Assembly (NCBI RefSeq): GCF_000743535.1 | Contig: NZ_AVCJ01000003.1 | Span: 45,813 to 109,812 of the forward strand | Reading direction: 5' to 3' | From: Arenimonas donghaensis DSM 18148 = HO3-R19 | GTDB taxonomy: Bacteria; Pseudomonadota; Gammaproteobacteria; Xanthomonadales; Xanthomonadaceae | Length of the DNA stretch: 64,000 nucleotides | Shown: piece by piece, positions 33,627 to 42,317 of the stretch | Numbering within the stretch: position 1 is the stretch's first letter | How the letters are laid out: every line of letters starts with the position of its first letter | Program-made: the position numbers and the translations under genes | Notes under the pieces: generated by a model | The model's input: the letters and a program-made list of their open reading frames with translations, nothing else | The model's database searches: none | What the model was told of the DNA's origin: nothing

Positions 33627-34475
33627 TCAGAAGCGGCCGGCCTGGAAATCCGCGAAGGCCTGGCGCAGCTCGTCCTGCGTGTTCATCACGAACGGACCGT
33701 AGCGGGCCACCGGCTCGCGCAACGGCTGGCCGGCGACCAGGATCAGCCGGGTGTCGGCATCGCGGCCCTCCATGGCCACCAGATCGCCTTCGCCCAGCAC
33801 GACCAGTTCCCCGGCCTGCACCGTGGCGGCGTCCTGGCCCTCGCCGAAGCGGGCGCTGCCTTCGTAGACGTAGGCAAATACGGTGTGCTCCGCCGGCAGC
33901 GCATGCTGGTACCGGTCGCCCGCGCCCAGGCGCAGGTCCAGGTAGGTCGGCGCGGTCGCCGGTTGCTCGATCGGGCCGCGCACGCCGGCCACTTCGCCGG
34001 CGATCACCTTTGCGCGCACGCCGGGTGCCGCCTCGACCTCCGGGAAACGATCCGGGCCGTATTCCTGGTATTTCGGCGCCGTCATCTTCTCGCGCGAAGG
34101 CAGGTTCACCCACAGCTGGAAGCCGCGCATGCGGCCTTCCTCCTGTTCGGGCATTTCCGAGTGCACGATGCCGCGCCCGGCGGTCATCCACTGCACGCTG
34201 CCGGGCACCAGGACACCCTCGTTGCCGTGGTTGTCCTTGTGGCGCATGCGGCCATCGAGCATGTAGGTGACCGTTTCGAAACCGCGGTGCGGATGCTGCG
34301 GGAAGCCGGCCAGGTAATCCTCGGGCCGGTCGGTGCCGAATTCATCGAGCAACAGGAAAGGGTCGAGGTCGGGCAGCTGCGGACTGCCGATGATCCGCGT
34401 CAGCTTGACGCCGGCGCCGTCGGAGGCCGGCAGGCCGCGCAGGCTGCGAAGCACGGGGCGGATGGACAGGCTCAT
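33627..34475 (-). CDS. Pirin family protein (copy 2)
   Basis: 282-residue bicupin with an intact pirin metal site: HPHRGFETVTYMLDGRMRHK and GRGIVHSEMPEQEEG. It is clearly diverged from copy 1 (LPDLDPFLLLDEFG in place of RSVGPFVFFDHIG), so the pair is not a recent duplication. It matches the YhhW/YhaK-like quercetinase-type group, including VAYVYEGSARFGEG-like AYVYEGSARFGEG in the second cupin. Its promoter region holds a perfect 14-bp palindrome, GCCCGGTACCGGGC, at 34493-34506, a possible operator 18 bp from the start. Confidence 0.9.
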   Translation of the reverse strand: MSLSIRPVLRSLRGLPASDGAGVKLTRIIGSPQLPDLDPFLLLDEFGTDRPEDYLAGFPQHPHRGFETVTYMLDGRMRHKDNHGNEGVLVPGSVQWMTAGRGIVHSEMPEQEEGRMRGFQLWVNLPSREKMTAPKYQEYGPDRFPEVEAAPGVRAKVIAGEVAGVRGPIEQPATAPTYLDLRLGAGDRYQHALPAEHTVFAYVYEGSARFGEGQDAATVQAGELVVLGEGDLVAMEGRDADTRLILVAGQPLREPVARYGPFVMNTQDELRQAFADFQAGRF

Positions 34476-34492
34476 GGTGACTCCCAGTGGGG

Positions 34493-34506
34493 GCCCGGTA
34501 CCGGGC
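34493..34506. promoter_or_regulatory. 14-bp palindrome upstream of pirin copy 2
   Basis: GCCCGGTACCGGGC is perfectly self-complementary and sits 17 bp before the pirin ATG, between divergent genes. Candidate repressor site; function not shown. A second hairpin, GGCGGC-CGGAAA-GCCGCC, is at 34582-34599. Confidence 0.35.
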
Positions 34507-34648
34507 GATGCACGAACTATGGGGCCGGCGCCTGCCCGGCACGAGGGTCCAGGCCTGCAACGCAGGGTTTCGGGGCGTCGTGGCGGCCGGAAAGCCGCCT
34601 GTCATGCGTTCTAACCGGTAGCCCGACCCTGACAAAGCCACTTGCCCC

Positions 34649-35269
34649 ATGGCCCTGCACGACATGCCCACCGCCAGACGACGTCCCGCTCCTGCGCCCG
34701 GTCCGGCCCCATCGGCTCCGGACCGGCTGCCGACCCTGGTCGCGCCGCGCCTGCAGCTGCGCTGGATCGAAGCCGGCGACCTGGAGGCACTCTACGGCGT
34801 GTTCTCCGACCCCGAGGTGATGCGCTTCTGGAGCCACGCGGCCTGGCCCCACCAGGACGAGGCGGCGATCTACCTCGAGGCCATCCATCGCGGCTTCGAG
34901 CAAGGCGACCTGTTCCAGTGGGGCATCGCCCTGCGCGGCGACGACCGCCTGATCGGCACCACGACGCTTTACGGCATCGACCGCGCCCAGGGCCGGGCCG
35001 AGGTTGGTTTCGCGCTTGCCCGCGAACACTGGGGCCGGCGCTATGCCCGCGAGGCGTTGACGGTTTTGCTGGAACACGCCTTCACCGGCCTGGGCCTGCG
35101 ACGCATCGAAGCGGACGTGGACCCTCGCAACCAGGGCTCGCTCAACACGCTCGAAGCCCTGGGGTTCCGCCGCGAAGGTTACCTGCGCCAGCGCTGGCTG
35201 GTTGCCGGCGAAGTCCAGGACAGCGTGCTGATGGGGCTGCTGGCCGGCGACTGGTCCGGTCCGGGCTGA
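34649..35269 (+). CDS. GNAT acetyltransferase, RimJ/RimL type
   Basis: 206 residues. After a ~25-residue Pro/Ala/Arg-rich lead, the RimJ-like domain starts TLVAPRLQLRWIEAGDLEAL, with VFSDPEVMRFWSH, GRAEVGFALAREHWGRRYAR (acetyl-CoA site region) and RRIEADVDPRNQGSLNTLEA, the asparagine-containing signature of ribosomal-protein alanine acetyltransferase relatives. It is probably an N-acetyltransferase on a protein N-terminus or small amine. A later ATG (MPTARRRP) could also serve as start. Monocistronic, with a hairpin after it. Confidence 0.85.
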   Translation: MALHDMPTARRRPAPAPGPAPSAPDRLPTLVAPRLQLRWIEAGDLEALYGVFSDPEVMRFWSHAAWPHQDEAAIYLEAIHRGFEQGDLFQWGIALRGDDRLIGTTTLYGIDRAQGRAEVGFALAREHWGRRYAREALTVLLEHAFTGLGLRRIEADVDPRNQGSLNTLEALGFRREGYLRQRWLVAGEVQDSVLMGLLAGDWSGPG

Positions 35270-35279
35270 CCCGGCCCGC

Positions 35280-35300
35280 GCCGCCCGGACCGGGGGCGGC
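35280..35300 (+). terminator. GC hairpin downstream of the RimJ-type GNAT
   Basis: GCCGCCC-GGACCGG-GGGCGGC: perfect 7-bp stem, 7-nt loop, 10 bp after the stop codon, no T-run. Confidence 0.4.
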
Positions 35301-35309
35301 GCCCTCGCG

Positions 35310-35338
35310 TTGACAGCCCCCCGGGGCGGGTCGACCAT
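35310..35338 (+). promoter_or_regulatory. Candidate promoter of the polyamine-binding lipoprotein gene
   Basis: A perfect TTGACA at 35310-35315; 17 bp on is GACCAT, a poor -10. If functional it may need an activator or an alternative spacing. Confidence 0.35.
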
Positions 35339-35368
35339 TGGCCTTCCGCACCCCCCCTGGAGCCGACC

Positions 35369-36505
35369 ATGTCCCTGCGCCCGAGCCTGCTGGCCTGCGC
35401 CTTGCTGCTGGCTGCCTGCAGCCCCACGCCGGAGCCCGCGGACAGCGCAGCGTCCACGGCAGGCGAGCCCGGCGGTGACCGCCTGGTCTACGTCTACAAC
35501 TGGTCCGACTACATCGCCGAGGACACGCTGGCCAACTTCGAGGCCGAGACCGGCATCCGGGTCGTTTACGACGTCTACGACAGCAACGAGATGCTGGAAG
35601 CCAAACTGCTGGCCGGCGCCTCGGGTTATGACGTGGTTTTTCCATCCGCCCGCCCCTTCGCCCAGCGCCACATCCAGGCTGGCGTCTACGCCCCGCTGGA
35701 CCGTGCCAGCCTGGGCAACCTGGGCAACCTCGACGCCGACCTCCTGGCCGGCCTGCAGGACGTCGACCCGGGCAATGCGCACACCGTGCCCTACATGTGG
35801 GGCACCACCGGCCTGGGCATCAACGTCGGCAAGGTCCGGGAAATCCTGGGCGAGGACGCCCCGCTCGATTCCTGGTCGCTGCTGTTCGACCCGGCCAACG
35901 CCGGGAAGCTGGCTGCCTGCGGCATCAGCGTGCTCGACGACGAACAGGAAACCTTCGCCGCCGCGCTGATCTGGAAAGGGCGCGATCCCAACGCGCTCGA
36001 GGGCGACGAAACGCAGGTCGTCAGCGACGTCTATGCCGGCATCCGCCCCCACATCCGCTATTTCAACTCTTCGCGCTACATCGAAGACCTCGCCAACGGC
36101 GAACTGTGCCTGGCGATGGGATACTCCGGCGACGTTTTCCAGGCCCGCGACAGCGCCGAGGAGGCCGGGAACGGCTTCGAGATCGCCTACGTCATTCCCC
36201 GGGAAGGCGCCGTGCGCTGGGTCGACCTGATCGCCATCCCGGCCGACGCGCCCCATCGCGACAACGCCCATGCCTTCATCGACTACCTGCTCAGGCCGGA
36301 CGTGGCTGCTGGCATCGTTGACTACGTGTCCTACGCCAGTCCCAACAACGCGGCCCTGGCGCTGGTGGATGCCGGTATCTCCGCCGACCCCGGCATCTAC
36401 CCGCCGCCGGAGGTGATGGCCAAGCTGGTCGATCCGGCGACCCTGTCGCCGCAGACCACGCGCGAGCGCGTGCGCGCCTGGACCAGCATCAAGACCGGGC
36501 AGTAG
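35369..36505 (+). CDS. PotF/SpuD-type polyamine-binding lipoprotein
   Basis: 378-residue substrate-binding protein of the spermidine/putrescine ABC family. The lipobox LAAC (Cys17) anchors it in the periplasm. YVYNWSDYIAEDTLANFEAE is the hallmark N-terminus. SNEMLEAKLLAGASGYDVVF, PYMWGTTGLGINVGKV and WVDLIAIPADAPHRDNAHAF carry the family's polyamine-contacting tryptophan and acidic positions. No permease or ATPase (PotGHI) gene is near, so it is an orphan binding protein that must work with a transporter encoded elsewhere or as a sensor. Confidence 0.9.
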   Translation: MSLRPSLLACALLLAACSPTPEPADSAASTAGEPGGDRLVYVYNWSDYIAEDTLANFEAETGIRVVYDVYDSNEMLEAKLLAGASGYDVVFPSARPFAQRHIQAGVYAPLDRASLGNLGNLDADLLAGLQDVDPGNAHTVPYMWGTTGLGINVGKVREILGEDAPLDSWSLLFDPANAGKLAACGISVLDDEQETFAAALIWKGRDPNALEGDETQVVSDVYAGIRPHIRYFNSSRYIEDLANGELCLAMGYSGDVFQARDSAEEAGNGFEIAYVIPREGAVRWVDLIAIPADAPHRDNAHAFIDYLLRPDVAAGIVDYVSYASPNNAALALVDAGISADPGIYPPPEVMAKLVDPATLSPQTTRERVRAWTSIKTGQ

Positions 36506-36508
36506 CCG

Positions 36509-37138
36509 TCAGCGCATGGAACGCGGCTTGATCGCGCGCGACACCCGGCGCGAATAGACGTAAACCGTCGCCGGCGGCACGTTCCACCAGGTGAAGCTGC
36601 CGCGGCGGGCATTGAGGCCCAGTTCTTCGATGACCTCGCGCGCCACGGGGTTGGCCGGGCCGTAGGTGAACTGCACGAAGCGACCCTGCGGCTGCAGGCA
36701 GTCGAAGGCCGAACCCAGGATGTCGCGCTGGGTCTGTCGCGGCATGGACAGCAAGCCCAGGCCCGAGACGATGGCGTCGGCCGGGGTTTCCCCGTGGAAG
36801 CCGTGGGCGATGGCGACCCGGGCCAGGTCGCGGGCATCGGCGCAGGCCACGTGCACCTGCGGGAAGTGGCGCTGCAGGTGCTGGTGGAGTTCTTCGTTGA
36901 GCTCGAGCACCAGCAGGTCGGCCGGTGCGATGCCGTGTTCGAGCAGGGCCCGGGTGAATACGCCGGTGCCGCCGCCGAGTTCGATCACGCGGCGGGCGCC
37001 GCGGGGCAATTCGGACATCATCTGGCGCGCCAGCTGCTGGCTTGACGGCGATATGGCGGCCACCCCGCGCGGGTTCTTCAGCCACTGCCTGAAGAAGGTC
37101 CAGGTCTGGGCCAGGGCGGAGTGGGGGTTTCGATCCAT
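36509..37138 (-). CDS. SAM-dependent methyltransferase, phospholipid N-methyltransferase-like
   Basis: 209 residues. The SAM loop VIELGGGTGVFTRALLEHG (E53) is followed by VLELNEELHQHLQRHFP. The N-terminal stretch WLKNPRGVAAISPSSQQLAR resembles the PmtA/COG3963 group, where GAI-PSS-LA precedes motif I; those enzymes methylate phosphatidylethanolamine towards phosphatidylcholine. No membrane helix. ATG 37138 was chosen because homology begins there and the preceding 125 in-frame codons overlap a divergent gene. Alternative: rRNA adenine dimethylase-like fold with another lipid or small-molecule substrate. Convergent with the PotF-like gene, 3 bp apart. Confidence 0.75.
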   Translation of the reverse strand: MDRNPHSALAQTWTFFRQWLKNPRGVAAISPSSQQLARQMMSELPRGARRVIELGGGTGVFTRALLEHGIAPADLLVLELNEELHQHLQRHFPQVHVACADARDLARVAIAHGFHGETPADAIVSGLGLLSMPRQTQRDILGSAFDCLQPQGRFVQFTYGPANPVAREVIEELGLNARRGSFTWWNVPPATVYVYSRRVSRAIKPRSMR

Positions 37139-37228
37139 AGGCGCAGGATAATGCCGGTCGTTGTGTTTCGTGCAGGTTAAGTCATCCGCGCCAACACTGG
37201 CGTCCTCCCCTTTGCCAAGGACCCTGCC

Positions 37229-37636
37229 ATGCGTCCTGTGCTTGTCCTGCCGGGCCTGCTGGCCCTGCTTGTCTCGGCGGCCTGCAGCCCGGGGCCCGGT
37301 TCGGCGCCGCGGCACGGCGCCATCACCCACCCCAGTCAATGCCTGGACCCGGACCTGGCCCGGGGCTGGACCGACATCGACAACGTCACGCTGCTGGTGG
37401 ATGCGGGCGTCCGCAAGTACCGTGTGCGGCTGGCCGAACCCTGCTTCGCGCTGGGCACCTCGCCGGAACTGCGCTTCATCGGCGACAGCATCAGCAACCG
37501 GGTCTGCGGCCACCTTGGCGAATACGTCGTTTCCGACGGCCAGCGTTGCCGCATCGACCGCGTCGAGCGCCTCGACGACGACGCCTACGCGCGGGCGCTA
37601 GCCGGCGACGAGGCGGACGACGGACCCGGCGACTGA
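37229..37636 (+). CDS. Small lipoprotein, DUF6491-like
   Basis: 135 residues with a lipobox VSAAC (Cys19). The mature protein has three further cysteines (SQCLDPD; LAEPCFAL; GQRCRIDRVERL) plus one in RVCGHLGEY, so two disulfides are possible in the periplasm. The pattern tryptophan-aspartate-TLLVDAG, then C-x-L, then C-R-I-D-x-V matches what I recall of DUF6491 proteins of Lysobacterales; function unknown. It is divergent from the methyltransferase gene with a 90-bp gap. Confidence 0.65.
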   Translation: MRPVLVLPGLLALLVSAACSPGPGSAPRHGAITHPSQCLDPDLARGWTDIDNVTLLVDAGVRKYRVRLAEPCFALGTSPELRFIGDSISNRVCGHLGEYVVSDGQRCRIDRVERLDDDAYARALAGDEADDGPGD

Positions 37637-37649
37637 ACCCGGCCCGGCC

Positions 37650-39785
37650 TCAGGGCCGGCGAAGTTCCCAGCAGCGATGGATGCGCGGATTGCGTTCGAA
37701 ATCCGGGGCGATGGTCTGCGCGGAGATTTCCCGGGCCTGGGCGAACTCCGCCACCGCCGCCTCGTCGAGCTTGAAGCGCCGGTAATTGTTCGAAAACAGC
37801 AGCAGGCCGCCGGGCGCCAGGCGCGCCATCGCCAAACGCAGCAGGCGCACGTGGTCGCGCTGGGTATCGAAATCGTCGGCGCGGGCCGAGTTCGAAAACG
37901 TGGGCGGGTCGCAGAACACCAGGTCGTATTCGCCCCGGTCCGCCTCCAGCCAGGACAGCGCGTCCGCCTGCACCAGCCGATGCTGGCGCCCGGTGGCCCC
38001 GTTGAGGGCCAGGTTGCCGGCCGCCCACTCCAGGTAGGTCGCCGACAGGTCGACGCTGGTGGTTTCCCCGGCCCCGCCCACCGCCGCCTGCACGCTGGCG
38101 GCGCCGGTGTAGCAGAACAGGTTGAGGAAACGTTTGCCGGCGGCTTCGGCTCCGATGCGTGAACGCACCGGACGGTGGTCCAGGAACAGGCCGGTGTCGA
38201 GATAGTCGAACAGGTTCACCCGCAGCCGCGCCGCCCCTTCGCGCACGACGAAGGTGTCGCCGCGGCGATCCATGTGGCCGTACTTGCTGCCGCCCTTGCC
38301 ACGTGCGCGGGTCTTGATCGACACCTGCGCCGGCGGCACCGCGAAGACCTCGCGCACCGCATCGAGCAACTCGCCGAAGCGGCGACGCGCATCGGCCTCG
38401 GGAATGGTGCGCGGCGCTTCGTATTCCTGCACGTGCACGAACAGCCGGCCCTCGGTTCCTTCCTCGGTGTAGACGTCCACCGCGGCCGAATATTCGGGCA
38501 GGTCGGCATCGTAGGCGCGGAAGCAGCCGACGCCTTCGCGCTGGCGCCAGGATTTGAGGCGCTTGAGGTTCTTGCGCAGGCGGTTGGCGACCATCAGCGC
38601 GCCTTCGCCCAGGACCCGGGCCTCGCGCGGTTCGCGCTGGGGTGGCTGCAGCGGGTCGCACACGACCAGGGTGCACTCGAGCGCGCCGTTGAAGAAGGCG
38701 TATCGCTTGCTGGCGCGCAGGCCGGTGGCCTGGGCCAGGTCCTGCGATCCGCACAGCAGCACCGCGCGCCAGTCCGGCACGGCCTTGCGCAGGGCATCGC
38801 CCAGGGCACGGTAGAGCGCCGGGTCGGCGGCGAGACGGGCATCGTAGGGTGGATTGCACACGACCAGCCCACGGGCCGGACCGGGTGCGACCAGCGCCGC
38901 GACGTCGCGGCGTTCGAGCGAGATGACATCGGCCACGCCGGCGCGATCGGCGTTCGCCACCGTCGCCTGCAGCGCCCGCGGGTCCAGGTCGGCGCCGAAA
39001 AACGCCGGCCGCAGGGCCGCCCTGCCCGCCTCGGCCCGCTGGCGCGCCTCGACTTCGATGCGCGACCACAGGCTTTCGTCGAAACCTTTCCAGCGCGTCG
39101 GCAGCGTGCCGGCCAGCCGGCGCAGGCCCGGCGCTTCGTCGGCCGCCATGAGGGCGCCTTCGACCAGCAGGGTGCCGCTTCCGCACATCGGGTCGAGCAG
39201 CGCACCGCCCTCGGCATAGATCTTCGGCCAGCCGCCGCGGACCAGCATGCCGGCGGCCAGGTTTTCCTTCAGCGGTGCCTCGCCCTGCGACTGGCGCCAG
39301 CCGCGCCGGTGCAGCGGGCCGCCGCCGAGGTCGATCGAGAGCACCGCCCGGCCCTTGCGCACGACCAGGCCCAGGCGCAGGTCGGGGGCCTCGGTGTCCA
39401 CCGACGGGCGAACGCCATGCGCGGCCCGCATGCGGTCGACCACGGCGTCCTTGGTACGTTGGGCGGCATAACGTTCGTGCGTCAGCCCCGGGCCGGACAC
39501 GTGGGCATCCACGGCCAGGGTGCCCTCGGGGTCGAGGTGGCTGGCCCAGTCGACCGCGTGCACGCCCTGGTAGAGGTCGTTCTCGTTGGCACAGTCGAAT
39601 TCCGCCAGCGGCCAGTAAACCCGGCTCGCCAGGCGCGAGAACATCACCGCCCGGTAGGCGACCTCGGGATCACCCTCGAAATTGGCACCGGCCAGCGCCG
39701 CGCTGGCGCGGGTCGCGCCCAGGGCGAGCAGCTCGTCGGCCAGCAGGTATTCAAGCGATTTGGCGCAGGCGGCGAAGAACTTCAT
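37650..39785 (-). CDS. rlmL: Bifunctional 23S rRNA methyltransferase RlmKL (m2G2445 and m7G2069)
   Basis: 711-residue fusion of two SAM-dependent methyltransferases. The N-terminal part has a THUMP domain and the RlmL catalytic region ([40 protein letters not shown]). The C-terminal RlmK part has the SAM loop [17 protein letters not shown] and [16 protein letters not shown]. Length matches E. coli RlmL (702), so both activities should be retained. Start at ATG 39785, where [18 protein letters not shown] begins the THUMP family. This ATG overlaps the stop of the upstream hydrolase gene (ATGA). Confidence 0.95.
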   Translation of the reverse strand: MKFFAACAKSLEYLLADELLALGATRASAALAGANFEGDPEVAYRAVMFSRLASRVYWPLAEFDCANENDLYQGVHAVDWASHLDPEGTLAVDAHVSGPGLTHERYAAQRTKDAVVDRMRAAHGVRPSVDTEAPDLRLGLVVRKGRAVLSIDLGGGPLHRRGWRQSQGEAPLKENLAAGMLVRGGWPKIYAEGGALLDPMCGSGTLLVEGALMAADEAPGLRRLAGTLPTRWKGFDESLWSRIEVEARQRAEAGRAALRPAFFGADLDPRALQATVANADRAGVADVISLERRDVAALVAPGPARGLVVCNPPYDARLAADPALYRALGDALRKAVPDWRAVLLCGSQDLAQATGLRASKRYAFFNGALECTLVVCDPLQPPQREPREARVLGEGALMVANRLRKNLKRLKSWRQREGVGCFRAYDADLPEYSAAVDVYTEEGTEGRLFVHVQEYEAPRTIPEADARRRFGELLDAVREVFAVPPAQVSIKTRARGKGGSKYGHMDRRGDTFVVREGAARLRVNLFDYLDTGLFLDHRPVRSRIGAEAAGKRFLNLFCYTGAASVQAAVGGAGETTSVDLSATYLEWAAGNLALNGATGRQHRLVQADALSWLEADRGEYDLVFCDPPTFSNSARADDFDTQRDHVRLLRLAMARLAPGGLLLFSNNYRRFKLDEAAVAEFAQAREISAQTIAPDFERNPRIHRCWELRRP

Positions 39786-40303
39786 GCCGACAGCATCTGC
39801 AGGAAACGACCGAATTCCTCGGCGCAGAACTCCACGTGCGCGGCCAGGCGATGGCTGTCGGGCACCAGCAACACCGGGTCGAGGCGTCGCTGCGCCCAAC
39901 GCACGACGTCCAGGGCCGGGATCAGTTCGTCTTCCCAGCCGTGGATGATGCGCGTGGGCACCATGGCGGCCTTGAGCGTGCGCGGCTCGACGTCCAGGGC
40001 CACCGGCGGCGCCATCAGGAACAGACCGTTGACCGGCACCTCCCGGGAAACGTGGGCCGAGATATAGGCGCCCATGCTCGAGCCGGCCAGCACCAGCGGC
40101 CTGCGGGTCACCAGGTGGGCCCGCTCCGCCAGCCGGTGGATCCGGCTCCGGACGTCGCCCAGGGGGCCGGCCGAATCGAGGTCGCGGTAATCCGGGCGCT
40201 CATGGGTCCAGCCCAGCTGGCCGGCGACCTTCGCCAGGGCGCTGGCCTTGCTGGCCCCGGGACCGCTTTCGAGTCCGTGCGAGATGATGACGTGGCCGGT
40301 CAT
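39782..40303 (-). CDS. Small alpha/beta hydrolase
   Basis: 173 residues. The nucleophile elbow is G74-S-S76-M-G78 ([15 protein letters not shown]). Candidate acid D125 (HGWEDELIP) and H151 ([10 protein letters not shown]) complete the triad. The short, lidless fold and HGLESGP oxyanion start recall the YqiA/COG3571-type esterases. Substrate unknown. I chose ATG 40303; the frame extends 22 codons more but those overlap the divergent ampD region. Coupled to rlmKL through ATGA. Confidence 0.8.
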   Translation of the reverse strand: MTGHVIISHGLESGPGASKASALAKVAGQLGWTHERPDYRDLDSAGPLGDVRSRIHRLAERAHLVTRRPLVLAGSSMGAYISAHVSREVPVNGLFLMAPPVALDVEPRTLKAAMVPTRIIHGWEDELIPALDVVRWAQRRLDPVLLVPDSHRLAAHVEFCAEEFGRFLQMLSA

Positions 40304-40367
40304 GGCGCGATGTGGGCGAATGGCGTCATGGGGGGCTCCGGAAACGGCCGCGATGTTAGCATGCGGC

Positions 40368-40943
40368 ATGAGCCCGGACCTGCCGCCAGAACCCGTTTTC
40401 CACGATTGGCCGCTGCCCTACGAAGAACGACTCGCGGCCCGCCCGCGCGGCCAGGTGGACCTGGTGGTGATCCACTGCACCGAACTGCCCGACCTCGCCA
40501 AGGCGCGTGAATTCGGCGAACGCGTGCTCTACGACAGCGGCACCGGCAACAGCGGCCACTACTACATCGATCGCGACGGCAGCATCCACGTCTTCGTGAA
40601 ACCCGACCGGATCGCCCACCACACGCGCAGCTACAACGAGCGCTCGGTGGGCATCGAACTGGTCAATCGCGGCCGCTATCCGGACTGGCTCGATTCGCGG
40701 CGCCAGGCCATGGAAGAACCCTATACCGACGAACAGGTCGCCGCGCTGGTCGGGCTGCTGGCCTGGCTCAGGCATGAAATCCCGTCGCTGGAATTCATCG
40801 CCGGCCACGAGGACCTGGACGTCAGCCAGGTGCCGGCCAGCGACAACCTGCACCAGCAGGTGTTCCGCAAACGCGACCCCGGACCGCGGTTCCCCTGGTC
40901 GAAGGTGCTCGACGCGGTGCCGCTCGAACGCATCCGGCCCTAG
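40368..40943 (+). CDS. ampD: N-acetylmuramoyl-L-alanine amidase (AmpD-type)
   Basis: 191-residue amidase_2 domain enzyme that cleaves the MurNAc or anhydroMurNAc-L-Ala bond. With no signal peptide it should be cytoplasmic and act in muropeptide recycling. Zinc ligands are H36 (VVIHCTEL), H147 (IAGHEDLD) and D170 (KRDPGPRFPW). HYYIDRDGSIHVFVKPDRIA and NERSVGIELVNRG are family core. Loss of AmpD in relatives induces AmpC beta-lactamases via AmpR; no ampR or ampC is visible here. ATG 40368 starts the homologous region. Some divergence from E. coli AmpD makes an AmpDh-like role possible. Confidence 0.85.
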   Translation: MSPDLPPEPVFHDWPLPYEERLAARPRGQVDLVVIHCTELPDLAKAREFGERVLYDSGTGNSGHYYIDRDGSIHVFVKPDRIAHHTRSYNERSVGIELVNRGRYPDWLDSRRQAMEEPYTDEQVAALVGLLAWLRHEIPSLEFIAGHEDLDVSQVPASDNLHQQVFRKRDPGPRFPWSKVLDAVPLERIRP

Positions 40944-40952
40944 GTGCCCGGG

Positions 40953-40958
40953 TATAAT
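40953..40958 (+). promoter_or_regulatory. Consensus -10 box of tesB
   Basis: TATAAT, perfect consensus, 24 nt before the tesB ATG and 9 bp after the ampD stop. No matching -35; the extended context is GGTATAATCGG. Confidence 0.55.
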
Positions 40959-40982
40959 CGGCGGCCGAACCCCGGAGTCACC

Positions 40983-41861
40983 ATGACCGCTTCCGTCGCC
41001 GCCGAACTGGTGGACCTGCTGCGCCTTGAGCGCCTCGAAGACAACCTGTTCCGCGGCCAGAGCCGCGACATCGGCACCAAGTACGTCTTCGGCGGCCAGG
41101 TGCTGGGCCAGGCCCTGTCCGCGGCCCAGCGCACACTGGCCGACGACCGCCACGTGCATTCGATCCACGCCTATTTCCTGCGCGCCGGCGACGTCGAACA
41201 CCCCATCATCTACGACGTCGACCGCACCCGCGACGGCAACAGCTTCTCGGTGCGGCGGGTCACGGCGATCCAGCACGGCAAGCCGATCTTCGTGTTCGCC
41301 GCGTCCTTCCAGGAAGACGAACCCGGCAACGAACACCAGGTCGCCATGCCCACGGTGCCGCCGCCGGAGGACATCGAGCCGGTCGCCGCGCCGACGCCGG
41401 AACAACTCGCCCAGCTGCCGGCCAAGGCCCAGCGCTGGCTGTCGCGCATGGGACCGTTCGAAATCCGTCCGGTGTATCCGCGCGACGAAGTTAAGCCGCC
41501 CAAGCGCCCGCCCTACCAGCAGGTCTGGTTCCGCCTGACCGGCGAAGTCGGCGATTCGCGGGTGCTGCACCAGGCCCTGCTGGCCTACGCGTCCGACTTC
41601 CACCTGCTGGGCACCGCGACCTTCCCGCACGGCATCAGCTACTACCAGCCCAACGTGCAGATGGCGTCGCTGGACCACGCCATGTGGTTCCACCGTCCCT
41701 TCCGCGCCGACGACTGGCTGCTTTATTCGCTCGACAGCCCCAGCGCCCAGGGCGCCCGCGGGCTGGCGCGCGGCCAGATCTACACGCGCGACGGCCGCAT
41801 GGTCGCCTCGACGGCGCAGGAAGGCCTGATCCGCGTGTTGCCCGACCCGGAGGCCCGCTGA
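40983..41861 (+). CDS. tesB: Acyl-CoA thioesterase II
   Basis: 292-residue double-hotdog thioesterase hydrolysing medium- and long-chain acyl-CoA. Family marks are DNLFRGQSRDIGTKYVFGGQ, HSIHAYFLRAGDVEHPIIYD, YASDFHLLGTATFPHG and SLDHAMWFHRPFRADDWLLY, with the conserved Asp of LDHAMWFH in the catalytic Asp/Gln/Thr network. The 286-aa E. coli enzyme is the same size. The start ATG 40983 follows a consensus -10 box and CCGGAG. Its stop overlaps the next gene (TGATG). Confidence 0.95.
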   Translation: MTASVAAELVDLLRLERLEDNLFRGQSRDIGTKYVFGGQVLGQALSAAQRTLADDRHVHSIHAYFLRAGDVEHPIIYDVDRTRDGNSFSVRRVTAIQHGKPIFVFAASFQEDEPGNEHQVAMPTVPPPEDIEPVAAPTPEQLAQLPAKAQRWLSRMGPFEIRPVYPRDEVKPPKRPPYQQVWFRLTGEVGDSRVLHQALLAYASDFHLLGTATFPHGISYYQPNVQMASLDHAMWFHRPFRADDWLLYSLDSPSAQGARGLARGQIYTRDGRMVASTAQEGLIRVLPDPEAR

Positions 41862-42259
41862 TGCGCCAGGTATTCACCTCGGTCCGGCTCGAAAACGTCG
41901 AAGCCGTCGAGCGCCTGCTCAACGAGGCCGGCATCCAGACCAAGCTCAGCCAGGGCCGCTCCTGGAAGGGCAACAGCCGCCGCGAATTCAGCTACTCGAA
42001 CAAGAACCACGACCCCAGCCAGCAGCCGGCGGTCTGGGTGATCCGTCCCGACGACTTCAAGCAGGCCCGCGAAATCCTCCACGCCGCCGGCCTGCTCGAC
42101 ACCAGCCGGGAATCGGCCTACGTGCCCGGCGCGCTGCAGTTCCGTGCCGGTGCACCCGCCAGCCCCCAGGCCAAGGTCAACAAGCTGCGGCTGGTGCTGC
42201 TGGGCACCGTGGTGGTGGTCGGCGCCCTGTTGATGGCGCGGCGTTTCTTCGGCGGCTAG
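41861..42259 (+). CDS. DUF2007-like pathogenicity-like small membrane protein
   Basis: 132 residues. The N-terminal ~85 match the putative signal-transducing DUF2007 pattern: a ferredoxin-like alpha/beta module starting MRQVFTSVRLENVEAVERLL and including AVWVIRPDDFKQAREILHAA. A single C-terminal membrane helix (residues ~110-127, LRLVLLGTVVVVGALLMA) anchors it with the domain in the cytoplasm. Relatives in Xanthomonas are annotated pathogenicity-like protein; role unknown. Coupled to tesB by TGATG, with the sigma factor gene 58 bp downstream. Confidence 0.75.
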   Translation: MRQVFTSVRLENVEAVERLLNEAGIQTKLSQGRSWKGNSRREFSYSNKNHDPSQQPAVWVIRPDDFKQAREILHAAGLLDTSRESAYVPGALQFRAGAPASPQAKVNKLRLVLLGTVVVVGALLMARRFFGG

Positions 42260-42317
42260 CGGTCACACTCCCGGCCGCCGGCGCGTCAGGGCCTTGAGCC
42301 CCAGCCAGGAACCCGCC

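Noticed and set aside
40368..40943. Treating ampD as part of a beta-lactamase regulation locus
   Set aside because: No ampR, ampC or ampE is visible in the window; only the amidase assignment is supported.
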